From Paenibacillus vietnamensis (GTDB lineage Bacteria; Bacillota; Bacilli; Paenibacillales; Paenibacillaceae), in assembly GCF_020169515.1 (NCBI RefSeq), contig NZ_JAHMHW010000015.1, positions 1-64,000 on the forward strand: a DNA stretch of 64,000 nt, written 5' to 3'. Positions 27,300-36,100 of the stretch are shown here, in pieces. The notes below the pieces were generated by a model that made no database searches, was not told the origin of the DNA, and saw nothing but the letters and a program-made list of their open reading frames with translations. A program made the translations under genes and the position numbers. Numbering within the stretch: the stretch's first letter is position 1; every line of letters starts with the position of its first letter.

Positions 27300-28577
27300 A
27301 TGCTTTATATTAAAGGGGCCGCGCAGGTTGTAACCGTCAGCGGAGGAAGCCAGGCGCCCAAGACGGGAGCCGGAATGGAGCGGCTGAACGTTATCGAAAG
27401 CGGCGGCGTCGTTGCGGAAGGCGGCGTGATTGCTTTTGTCGGTACCGACCGCGAGGCTGAGGAATATGTCGCGGTGCATGGAAGCGGCAAGGACATTACC
27501 GTTCTTCCGGCGGAAGGGAAGCTCGTCACCCCGGGGCTGATCGATCCGCATACGCATGCCGTGTTCGCCGGATCGCGGGAGCATGAGCTTCCGCTTCGCC
27601 TCAGGGGCGCCACGTATATGGAGATTTTGCAGGCGGGCGGCGGTATTCTGAATTCTGCGGCAAAAACCAGAGCGGCTTCGGAAGTGCAATTAATAGAAGA
27701 AACGCGGAAGCGGCTGGACCGCTTTCTTGCCCACGGCGTGACGACGATCGAGGCCAAAAGCGGCTACGGGCTGCGGCTAGAGGATGAGCTCAAGCAGCTG
27801 CGCGCGGCGCGGACCCTTCATCTGGAGCATCCCGTCGATCTCGTGTCGACGTTTATGGGCGCCCATGCGGTGCCGCAGGAGCACAAGGCCGATCCCGAAG
27901 CGTACGTCAAGATCGTCACGGAGGAGATGATTCCGGCTGTCGCAAAGGCGGGTCTGGCCGAATATTGCGACGTGTTTTGCGAGGAGGGCGTGTTCACGCC
28001 GGAGCAATCGAGACGGATATTGGAAGCGGGCATCAAATGGGGGCTGAAGCCGAAAATCCACGCCGACGAAATCGTCCCATACGGCGGCGCGGAGCTGGCG
28101 GCGGAGGTCGGGGCGGTGTCGGCCGAGCATTTGCTGCACACGTCGGATGAGGGCATCCGCGCGATGGCGGCGAAAGGCGTCATCGCAGTTCTTCTGCCCG
28201 GTACGGCATTTTTTCTGATGACGAAGCCCGCCGACGCCCGGAAAATGATCGATGCCGGCGTTCCGGTCGCCCTGTCGACCGACCGCAACCCGGGTTCGAG
28301 CCCGACGGAATCGCTGCCTTTCATCATGAACCTGGCCTGCCTGACGATGCGGATGTCGCCGGCCGAGGCGCTGACCGCCTGCACGATCAACGCGGCGCAT
28401 GCCATCGGGCGCGCGGACCGGATCGGCAGCATCGAGGCGGGCAAGCAGGCCGACCTGGTTATTTTTGACGCTCCGAATGTCGATTACCTGCAGTATCATT
28501 ACGCCGTTAACTTGACGGAAACCGTCATCAAGAACGGAGTGCCGGTTATTTTGCAGGGGAAGAGGGTTTACGCATGA
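27300..28577 (+). CDS. hutI: Imidazolonepropionase
   Basis: A 425-residue metal-dependent amidohydrolase that opens imidazolonepropionate to N-formimino-L-glutamate. The metal-binding DPHTHAVFAG motif (about residues 81-90), HADEIVPYGGAELA and STDRNPGSS segments are typical. ATG 27300 is preceded by GGGGAGGAG inside the hutU end. An in-frame ATG at 27219 would overlap hutU by 77 bases and lacks homology-like sequence. The stop overlaps the next gene by 4 bases. Confidence 0.97.
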   Translation: MLYIKGAAQVVTVSGGSQAPKTGAGMERLNVIESGGVVAEGGVIAFVGTDREAEEYVAVHGSGKDITVLPAEGKLVTPGLIDPHTHAVFAGSREHELPLRLRGATYMEILQAGGGILNSAAKTRAASEVQLIEETRKRLDRFLAHGVTTIEAKSGYGLRLEDELKQLRAARTLHLEHPVDLVSTFMGAHAVPQEHKADPEAYVKIVTEEMIPAVAKAGLAEYCDVFCEEGVFTPEQSRRILEAGIKWGLKPKIHADEIVPYGGAELAAEVGAVSAEHLLHTSDEGIRAMAAKGVIAVLLPGTAFFLMTKPADARKMIDAGVPVALSTDRNPGSSPTESLPFIMNLACLTMRMSPAEALTACTINAAHAIGRADRIGSIEAGKQADLVIFDAPNVDYLQYHYAVNLTETVIKNGVPVILQGKRVYA

Positions 28578-29830
28578 AGGGGCTGCGGATCGATGCGGCC
28601 AGACTGGAGAAGGATATCCGCGAGCTGGGGCGAATCGGCCTGAACGGGCAGGGCGGCCTCAACCGGACGACGTTCACTCCGGCGGAGCTGGCTGCGAGAG
28701 AGTGGCTGAAGGCGAGGCTGGCGGAGCTTGGGCTGGACGTCCGAGTGGATGAGGCGGCCAATATTTGGGCGGTCCGGCCGGGCGGGAACGGCAAGCTCCC
28801 GCTTATCGCGTTTGGCTCGCATGTGGACACGGTGCCGAACGGAGGCAAGTATGACGGGGCGCTCGGAGTCCTGTCGGCCCTGGAGGTCATGCGTGTGCTG
28901 GAGGAGCAGGGCATAGCGACCCGGCATCCGCTGGCGCTCGTGTCGTTCAGCGCGGAGGAGCCGAATCCGTTCGGACTGTCGACGTTCGGCAGCCGAAGTG
29001 CGGCCGGGAAGCTGACCAGGCGCGACTGGGAAGATGTCAGAGACGACAGCGGAACGCTCCTGACCGATGCGCTGCGCCTGGCTGGAGGGGATCCGGACCG
29101 GTTCGGGCAGGCGCGCCGGAAGCCGGAGGAGCTGGCCGCTTTTCTCGAGGTGCATATCGAGCAGGGCAGGCGGCTGCTGGACCGCGGCGTTCCGGTCGGC
29201 ATTGTGACGGCGATCACGGGCATTTACCGCGAGGAGGTGACGGTCACCGGCGTGCCGAATCACGCGGGGACGACGCTGATGCGGGATCGTACCGACGCGC
29301 TGACGGCGGCGGCCGAAGCGATTCTAGCGCTGGAGCGGGCGTGCCGGGAGCACCCGGCGGACGAGACGGTGGGAACGGTCGGCAAGCTGGTGAACGAGCC
29401 GAACGCCGCGAATATCATTCCCGGCAAGGTGAGGTTTCATCTGGAGATACGCGGGAAAACGAGGGACGACATTCAGGAAACCATCGACGCATGGGAGCGG
29501 CAGCTTGCCCGCATCGACTTGGAGAGAGGCGTGCATATCGAGCGTCGGCTGCTATTGGATCAGCATCCGGCGGCGATGGATCCTCTTGTCATCGAAACCT
29601 GTGTCATGCAGGCGGAGAAGCTTGGTTATGCTTGCTGCCGGCTTGGGAGCATGGCCGGCCATGACGCGGCGCATATGGCTTCGCTTACGCGGTCGGGCAT
29701 GCTGTTCGTGCCCAGCCTGGGCGGCAAAAGCCATTGCCCGGAAGAGGAGAGCCGGACCCAGGATATCGAGAAGGCCGGCAACGTTTTGCTGCATGCTATT
29801 TTGGCGCTGGATGAGCAGTTAAGTCGTTAA
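28574..29830 (+). CDS. M20-family amidohydrolase (allantoate / N-carbamoyl-amino-acid hydrolase type) in the hut operon
   Basis: A 418-residue zinc hydrolase. The metal-site motifs SHVDTVPNGGKYDGALGV, FSAEEPNPFG and HIEQGRRLL and the dimer-domain NHAGTTLM are all visible, as in AllC and HyuC. It overlaps hutI by 4 bases, and the following gene begins 18 bases after it. No HutG (arginase family) or N-formylglutamate deformylase of the usual family is present. N-formylglutamate differs from N-carbamoylglutamate only in the small acyl group, so I infer that this enzyme finishes the pathway by releasing formate and glutamate after the deiminase at 29848. It may instead be a real ureido-acid hydrolase. 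Confidence 0.9.
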   Translation: MKGLRIDAARLEKDIRELGRIGLNGQGGLNRTTFTPAELAAREWLKARLAELGLDVRVDEAANIWAVRPGGNGKLPLIAFGSHVDTVPNGGKYDGALGVLSALEVMRVLEEQGIATRHPLALVSFSAEEPNPFGLSTFGSRSAAGKLTRRDWEDVRDDSGTLLTDALRLAGGDPDRFGQARRKPEELAAFLEVHIEQGRRLLDRGVPVGIVTAITGIYREEVTVTGVPNHAGTTLMRDRTDALTAAAEAILALERACREHPADETVGTVGKLVNEPNAANIIPGKVRFHLEIRGKTRDDIQETIDAWERQLARIDLERGVHIERRLLLDQHPAAMDPLVIETCVMQAEKLGYACCRLGSMAGHDAAHMASLTRSGMLFVPSLGGKSHCPEEESRTQDIEKAGNVLLHAILALDEQLSR

Positions 29831-29847
29831 GGAGGGGGAGCGGCAGC

Positions 29848-31182
29848 ATGCAGAAAATTTATTCGGCGGATTTCGTGTTTGCCGGCGGTGCGTTCCGGAA
29901 GGACTATGCTCTTGTGGAGGAAAACGGCGTTATTTTGGAGGCGGGGCCTGCCGCGGCCGTTGCCGCTTCGTTTCCCGGCGCCGATCTGATCCGCTGGGAC
30001 GGCAAAGCGATCGTGCCGGGGACGGTGAATGCGCATAACCATTCCTTTCAAAGCTTGCTGCGCGGCATCGCCATCGATAAGCCGTTTCTGGAATGGCGGG
30101 ATCAGGCGCTGTACCGGTACACCCCTTTGCTTGACGAGGAAGCGGTGTATACGGGAGCGCTGCTGGCGTTTGGGGAAATGATGCGGTACGGCGTGACGTC
30201 CGTCGGCGATTTTTTTTACGTCCACAACGGCGGTACGGCGTACGATGAGGCGGTGATTCAGGCGGCGAAGGAGCTGGGCATCCGGCTTGTCTTTGCCAGA
30301 ACGATGTACGATTGGTGCGGCGCTCCCTTGGCTTACAGGGAAAAGGTTCAGGAGGCGGTGAATCGGACCCGGCAGCTGGCCGTCAAATACCAGGGAGATC
30401 CGATGGTCGCGGTGCATCCGGCGCCGCACAGTCCGCACGCCGCTTCCCCGGAAATGATTAAGGCCGGCCACCGTCTTGCCCAGGAGCTGGACACTCCGTT
30501 TCATATCCATGTTGCAGAAGAAATGTTCGAGGTCGAGGAGACGCTCAGGGATTACGGCCTCCGGCCGATTCATTACCTGGATTCGCTGGGCGTTCTCGAT
30601 GAGCGGATGATTGCTATACACCTGGTATGGCTGGACGACTCGGAAGTGCGTCTGATCGGCAGCCGCGGCGGCTCGCTGGCTTATTGCCCTTCGAGCAATA
30701 TGTTTTTGGCGGACGGGGTGACCCGGATTCCGGATCTGATGAAGGCCGGCGTGCGGATCGCCTTGGGCACGGACGGAGCCTGCAGCAACAACCGGATCAG
30801 CGTGTTCGAGGAAATGCGGATGTGCGCTCTGCTGCAAAAGGTAACCCGCCTCGACGGCACATGCGTGTCGGCGGACGAGGTGTTCCGCATGGGGACCTCG
30901 AACGGCGCCGCAGCGTTGAGGCTGCAGACCGGCTCGCTCGAGGCCGGGAAAGCGGCGGATTTCATTGCGCTGGAACTGGGGGATCTGTCTCTGGCTCCGA
31001 AGCGCGAGCTGTTCGCAAACATGGTCTATTCCATGCAGCCGGGTGCGGTCACTCACTCCGTCATTGGCGGCCGTCCCGTCTTAAGAGACGGCAAGCTCCT
31101 CACCGTTTCCGGTCAGGAAATCGGCTCGCGGGTGGAGCGGCTGTTTGAGAGGTGGGAGGGGCTTGCCGGCAAAAAGGTCTGA
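29848..31182 (+). CDS. ATZ/TRZ-type amidohydrolase, probable formimidoylglutamate deiminase (HutF-like)
   Basis: A 444-residue metal-dependent deaminase. It shows the metal motif NAHNHSFQSLLRG (about residues 55-67), a second pair of His in the HIHVAEE segment, the GTDGACSNN active-site Asp motif and the C-terminal VLRDGKLL strand. HNHSFQ recalls the HSHAFQ motif of HutF. Its place as the last gene of the hut cluster supports conversion of N-formimino-L-glutamate to N-formyl-L-glutamate and ammonia. Deamination of a guanine- or triazine-like compound is the main alternative. AAGGAGGGGG lies before ATG 29848. A 41-base piece of its 3' end recurs at 32919. Confidence 0.8.
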   Translation: MQKIYSADFVFAGGAFRKDYALVEENGVILEAGPAAAVAASFPGADLIRWDGKAIVPGTVNAHNHSFQSLLRGIAIDKPFLEWRDQALYRYTPLLDEEAVYTGALLAFGEMMRYGVTSVGDFFYVHNGGTAYDEAVIQAAKELGIRLVFARTMYDWCGAPLAYREKVQEAVNRTRQLAVKYQGDPMVAVHPAPHSPHAASPEMIKAGHRLAQELDTPFHIHVAEEMFEVEETLRDYGLRPIHYLDSLGVLDERMIAIHLVWLDDSEVRLIGSRGGSLAYCPSSNMFLADGVTRIPDLMKAGVRIALGTDGACSNNRISVFEEMRMCALLQKVTRLDGTCVSADEVFRMGTSNGAAALRLQTGSLEAGKAADFIALELGDLSLAPKRELFANMVYSMQPGAVTHSVIGGRPVLRDGKLLTVSGQEIGSRVERLFERWEGLAGKKV

Positions 31183-31346
31183 ATCCGGGGTGCATTTTTC
31201 AGCATTCACCCATACAGCTGCTCACGGCGGGTTTGTTGAATGAACTGTAACGGTCAAATAATTAGCTTAAACGAAGAAGAGAGCTATTTTTCTAATTTAA
31301 CAGTCATCACAGCACCTTAAAGGCAGGTAAAGGGAATTTGTTAGTG

Positions 31347-31364
31347 GGCTTAGCTGGCTAAGCC
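31347..31364. other. Perfect palindrome in the spacer after the hut operon
   Basis: GGCTTAGC and GCTAAGCC flank TG. No T-run follows. The spacer 31183-31488 otherwise shows no gene I can support; it is clearly more AT-rich than the hut genes. Confidence 0.4.
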
Positions 31365-31488
31365 TCTCTCATGTCCGTCACATTCTCAAACCTGCCATTT
31401 ACCTGGTCTAAGCTGCATCAGTGACCGCTACTTGTAAGCCTTTAGCGCTCCTTCGGTACAGAGTCGTCTCGGCACCCCTAAAACTTAG

Positions 31489-31537
31489 AAACGGGAGACA
31501 AAACGGTTATCCAGATCGTTTTGTCTCCCGTTTTTAT
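31489..31537. terminator. Strong bidirectional terminator hairpin, copy 1 of a repeated element
   Basis: A perfect 17-base stem, AAACGGGAGACAAAACG with CGTTTTGTCTCCCGTTT, then TTATTT. It lies between the convergent hut operon and the ATP-grasp gene and can serve both strands. Nearly the same element, including the loop start GGTTAT and the trailing ATTTGA, occurs at 58021-58066. Confidence 0.85.
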
Positions 31538-31565
31538 TTGAGGTTAATCGCCTCATTATGCAGCA

Positions 31566-32840
31566 TCAATTTTGGCCGGCACCTGCTCTCAATTCGGTGG
31601 ATACCGCTTGTTCCTTGTTAAAATAATGTTGTCGGTAATTGTTTACATGGCTGTAGTAATACCGTGTGATTCTCAAAATGCGTTTTAAGTTCAAGTCCTC
31701 TTTATACCAAAGGGTTTTGATCGCCTTTTTCTGTTGGAACAGCTCTTTAATTTCAGCGGATAATGCCGGATCCGTTACATATTTTTGCAGCACGGCTTTT
31801 GGCACATGTGTCCAAAGGGCTGTTTTGTCGCTGTATACGCAGTCATTGTCCTTGTTATAAACGACACGGTCGATCAGCGCAGCGATCATGTTAAGCCCTG
31901 CAGCCCTGACAAAAAAACTGCTTCTGCCAAGTCTCGGATTAATTTCGAACAACATATATTTTCCTGTTCGGATGTCATATTTCATATCGATATTGGAAAA
32001 ACCGACATAACCGATCTCTTCAAGAAAGGCTTGTACTTTCTTATAAATGCCCATATCGGACCGGCTAATAATCGCAGCGTAGTTGCCAAGTGTTTTTGGC
32101 GCATATTCCTCAAGCACCGGCTGGCCGAGACACATCATTTTCACTTTCCCGTTGTCGTCGGAGAAGCTGTTGATGACACGCATCGAGCTGTCTCCGCCAG
32201 GAATAAATTCCTGTATAATTAACTTTCCTTTATAATCGGAAGTATTTATGTTTCTGACCATAGTTAAATATTCATCCTTGGACTTAAAGAAAAACACCTT
32301 CTTTTTGCCCTCAAAATGACAGTGCAAATACTCGTAGGCGTTGCTGTTTTCGGGCTTTACGACGATTGGAAACTGAAAATCCATTTGCTCCAGCGCCCTA
32401 TCGCGCTCATGCGGCTCACAAACGATTGTTTTCGGATAATCCAGTCCATGTTTTTCGCATAGTTTATAAAATTTATCTTTTGTATCAAGCGTATTAAGCA
32501 AAGCCTCTGATATAAAATGGTTCGCAATAAGTCCTTTGAATTTGTCATAATGCCGCGACAACAAGGATGCATAATAATCCGAGCAAGGAATGACGACTAT
32601 TTTTCTGTTCGGCTCGGCGTATTTTTCCAATATAGCAAGCAGAGCGCCCGGAAATACTTGATCATGGTCAAATTGATCGATTTGAATGAGATCAAATAGT
32701 TTGCTGTTCATCGTTGGGATTAACAGCCGGGTGCAGAGCAGCAGCGGCTTGATCTGGTAAGCCTCATGGATGAGCCTTACGTTTCCATATGCATTTTCAT
32801 CGCTTCCAAGTATAATCGGAAAAAAATCGTGAGTTTTCAT
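31566..32840 (-). CDS. ATP-grasp ligase (carboxylate-amine ligase-like)
   Basis: A 424-residue protein with an ATP-grasp fold. The central region shows FPIVVKPENSNAYEY (ATP-lysine strand), LIIQEFIPGG and, near residue 310, the Mg-binding FEINPRLGRSSF motif. This fits the family of carboxylate-amine ligases that includes D-aspartate ligase. Substrates cannot be read. ATG 32840 is chosen because AAGGAG lies just upstream; the longer frame has no such site. The gene is far more AT-rich than its neighbours and is flanked by a duplicated fragment of the preceding amidohydrolase gene, both signs of acquisition by transfer. It stands alone; a TATAAT box lies at 32886-32891 on its strand. Confidence 0.85.
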   Translation of the reverse strand: MKTHDFFPIILGSDENAYGNVRLIHEAYQIKPLLLCTRLLIPTMNSKLFDLIQIDQFDHDQVFPGALLAILEKYAEPNRKIVVIPCSDYYASLLSRHYDKFKGLIANHFISEALLNTLDTKDKFYKLCEKHGLDYPKTIVCEPHERDRALEQMDFQFPIVVKPENSNAYEYLHCHFEGKKKVFFFKSKDEYLTMVRNINTSDYKGKLIIQEFIPGGDSSMRVINSFSDDNGKVKMMCLGQPVLEEYAPKTLGNYAAIISRSDMGIYKKVQAFLEEIGYVGFSNIDMKYDIRTGKYMLFEINPRLGRSSFFVRAAGLNMIAALIDRVVYNKDNDCVYSDKTALWTHVPKAVLQKYVTDPALSAEIKELFQQKKAIKTLWYKEDLNLKRILRITRYYYSHVNNYRQHYFNKEQAVSTELRAGAGQN

Positions 32841-32885
32841 GTGTTCTCCTTGTTCAATGTGTTCTAAAGTAAAATTAATTCTTCT

Positions 32886-32891
32886 ATTATA
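32886..32891 (-). promoter_or_regulatory. Probable -10 box for the ATP-grasp gene
   Basis: TATAAT on the minus strand, 46 bases upstream of ATG 32840. No good -35 hexamer is seen at 17 bases. Confidence 0.4.
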
Positions 32892-32918
32892 CACGATTCT
32901 GCAGCACTTTGTTTTTAT

Positions 32919-32960
32919 CCCGTCCTTAAGAGACGGCAAGCTCTTCGCCATTTCCGGCCA
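32919..32960 (+). pseudogene. Fragment of an amidohydrolase 3' end
   Basis: About 37 of 41 bases match 31075-31114 in the deaminase gene at 29848, including 18 in a row (TTAAGAGACGGCAAGCTC), with one inserted C. Translated past the insertion it reads LRDGKLFAISGH against LRDGKLLTVSGQ. Nothing upstream of it resembles the rest of the enzyme. It lies in the same orientation and flanks the ATP-grasp gene on the other side. Confidence 0.6.
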
Positions 32961-32994
32961 CCATGCGGTTCATCCGTATGGTGGCTTTTGTTTT
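32957..32994 (+). terminator. Orphan plus-strand terminator
   Basis: GCCACCAT pairs with ATGGTGGC around a 13-base loop, followed by TTTTGTTTT. The only plus-strand coding trace before it is the amidohydrolase fragment, so this may be the old terminator of that lost gene end. Confidence 0.7.
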
Positions 32995-33143
32995 ATGGCA
33001 GTTCACAATACTTTTAATTCCCTCTGCTGTTCCATTAACAAAGCTTTGGTAAGGTAGCAAGGACAAAAAAAGGACAGGAGGCGAACAGGCGATTTTTTTC
33101 AGCACGAATCCGCTAGAAATCAAATAATCCGAGGAGTGAAGGA

Positions 33144-36100
33144 ATGAGCGCTTTGTTAAATGGTGCCGAACGGTTTCGCGTAAAATCGCGTTATTTCGTT
33201 CTCGCGCTGATGGCTGGATTAGCCTTGCTGGTTGTGATCAAGCCCGTTCTCGCGCATGACAACGATGCGGTTATAACGGGAGTCGTGTTTGCGGACCGGG
33301 ACGCCGACGGCATACAGGATGCGAACGAGCCGGGAATTGCCGGAGTGGGCGTCTCTGACGGCCAAGTGTTGGACAAGACGGATGATTCGGGCAGCTATAG
33401 CCTGAAGATCGACACGCAGAGAAGGACGGGAGATATCGTGTTCGTCACCGTGCCGAGCGGTTATGGTGTGCCGGCAAACAAGGACCGGACTCCCCAGTTT
33501 TATAAGCAGCTGGGCGATGTGAAGCCCGGCGAGCAGCGTAACCAGGATTTCGCCCTTCTGAAAACGCCGGAGAGCTCTAATCCGAACTTTACATTCGCTA
33601 ACCTGGCGGACGTTCATGTCGAGAAAGGGACGACGAACAACCTGGAGCGGTTCTCCGGACAGCTCTCTCAGGTGAATGCTTTAACCGAACAACCGGCATT
33701 TATAGCGGTAAGCGGCGATTTGACGAACCGCGCGACGGATGCGGAATTCCAGGATTATACGGCGGCTGCGTCAACCTCCGGCATTCCGGTATATCCGGCC
33801 GTAGGCAATCATGATGTCGCGGCGGGAACAAGCTACGGCGTCCGATTAGAGCGGTACCGCAGCTATTTGGGGCCGGAATGGTATTCATTCGATTACGGCA
33901 ACCGGCATTTTGTCACGTTAGAGAACAATCTGGGCTTCGGCGAGAAAGATCAGCTGGAATGGCTGCGCCAGGACCTGGAGTTGAACGCGGGAGACAAAGA
34001 AGTGGTCGTGATCGTACACAAGCCACTGAACACGCCGCAGACGCCAAACGGGGCTAAAGCCTATATCGACCTGCTGGGGCATTATAACACGGTTCTTGTA
34101 TTAATGGGACACACGCATGTGAATGATGTGGCGATTGACACGATTCCCGGCGCCGCGCATATTACAACCAACTCCAGCTCCTATACCATCGACCAGACGC
34201 CGAACGGTTTCCGTCATGTGTCGTTTAAGGGCGGAGAGGCGCAAACGCCGTTCAAAATGTACAACGTGGATCAGAGCCTAACCATCGTTCATCCTGCGAA
34301 CGGCAGCAAAATCGGCCAGGACAAAGCCGAGGTGCTCGTTAACGCTTACGATACCTCTAGAGAGGTACGAGAGGTCGAATACCGGATTGACGGCGGCGCT
34401 TGGAAAAAGCTGAAGCCATCCAGCGATTTTTCGTGGACGGACGAAGCTGATTTTAAGAATGAAGCGGCGGGCAATCATCGGATTGAGGTCAAAGTGACCG
34501 ATACGGCCGGAAAAAGCTGGAGTCGAACCAATGCATTTGAGGTTGTAGGCAAATCCAGCCTGCCTGTCATCCATGGAGGCAGCGATTGGCCGATGTTCCA
34601 CGGCAATGCGCAGCATACCGGACAAGCAGCGGATCTTATAGAGCCCGGTCTGCGGCTGGCATGGAGCTACAGAACTCCCGGCAGCATATTGACTTCCTCG
34701 CCGGCGATCGTGGACGGCCGGGTATTTATTGGAACCAGGGACGAGAACGGAGCGGAGCATCAAGGCGTTCATGCGGTCGATCTGGAGACAGGAAATAAGC
34801 TTTGGTATTTCAAGTCCGATGCCCAGATCCAGTCCTCTCCCGCCGTCGCAAAAGGCATCGTCTACGCATCGTCGATTCGAGGCACGCTTTATGCTCTGGA
34901 TGAACGAAGCGGAGAGAAGCTTTGGGAAAAAACGGTCGGAACAGCGGACGTAAGCAGAGCGTGGATGTACTACTCTCCTACAGTGGCGGAAGACGTGCTC
35001 TACCAGGCATACAGCACCGGCGGCGGCAGCGCGATCATGGCGCTTGACGCAAAGACAGGCGCCGAATTATGGAGCAAGCCGCTTGCGGGCGGCTGGATTG
35101 CGGAAAATTCACCGGTTTACGAAGACGGAAAGGTATACGTCGGCGCAGACGGAGGATGGCTGATCGTGCTGGATGCGAAGACCGGCTCCGAATTGTGGCG
35201 TAAGCAGCCGGCCGGCGGCTGGATGCATTCGATGCCGGCCGTTAAGGACGGCCGCGTATATATGGGCTATCAGGGAGGCATCCTCGTTGCGCTCGACGCG
35301 GCGACCGGCGAAGAGCTGTGGCGCTACCGCAGCCCCGACACTTCTTATATACCGGGCAATGCTACCGGTTCTTCACCTGCAATAGCTGACAATACCGTCT
35401 ATATGGGTATGCCGGACGGGAATGTCGTCGCACTCGACGCGGTTAAAGGTACGCTGCTATGGAGCTACCGTACGCAGGGCGGAATTATTTCATCGGCTGC
35501 AGTCAGCGGAGATACGGTGTTCATCGGCTCCAACGACGGCAACCTGTATTCAATCGACAGAACGACCGGACAGCCTTTATCGCAATATGAGATTGGGGCT
35601 TGGGTCGCTTCTTCGCCGGCTGTTTCCGGGAATGCGCTTGTCGTCGGCGCTTTTGACGGTAATCTGTACGCCTTCACGTCCGGCGGCGAATCCGCAAAGA
35701 GATGGCCAAGAGTTACCGGTCACATCACCGAGTCGTCGACAGGGGAGCCGGTTGGCGGTGCCAAGATCGTAGCCGTCGGCCAGAACGGGGAAAGCAAGAC
35801 GGTTGCTGCGAATTCCGACGGAGCATATACGATCGGATTGCTTCCGGGAACGTATACTCTGAAAGCCGAGGGCAGGGGGTATATGGACAGTCCCGCAAGC
35901 ACGCTGGAGCTTGCCGATGACGGTAAGCCTCGGCAGCTCGATTTGAAAATAACCCGGATTGATCATCCGATTGCCGGCGTATCGGCTGAGCTTCCGGACT
36001 TTAATTCCGCCAGTCCAAGGCTGGACGTAGAAGACGGGGATACGTTCCACTATGCGATGAACAACCGGATACAGTCGAACGTGTCCGGTAAAATCGGGGC

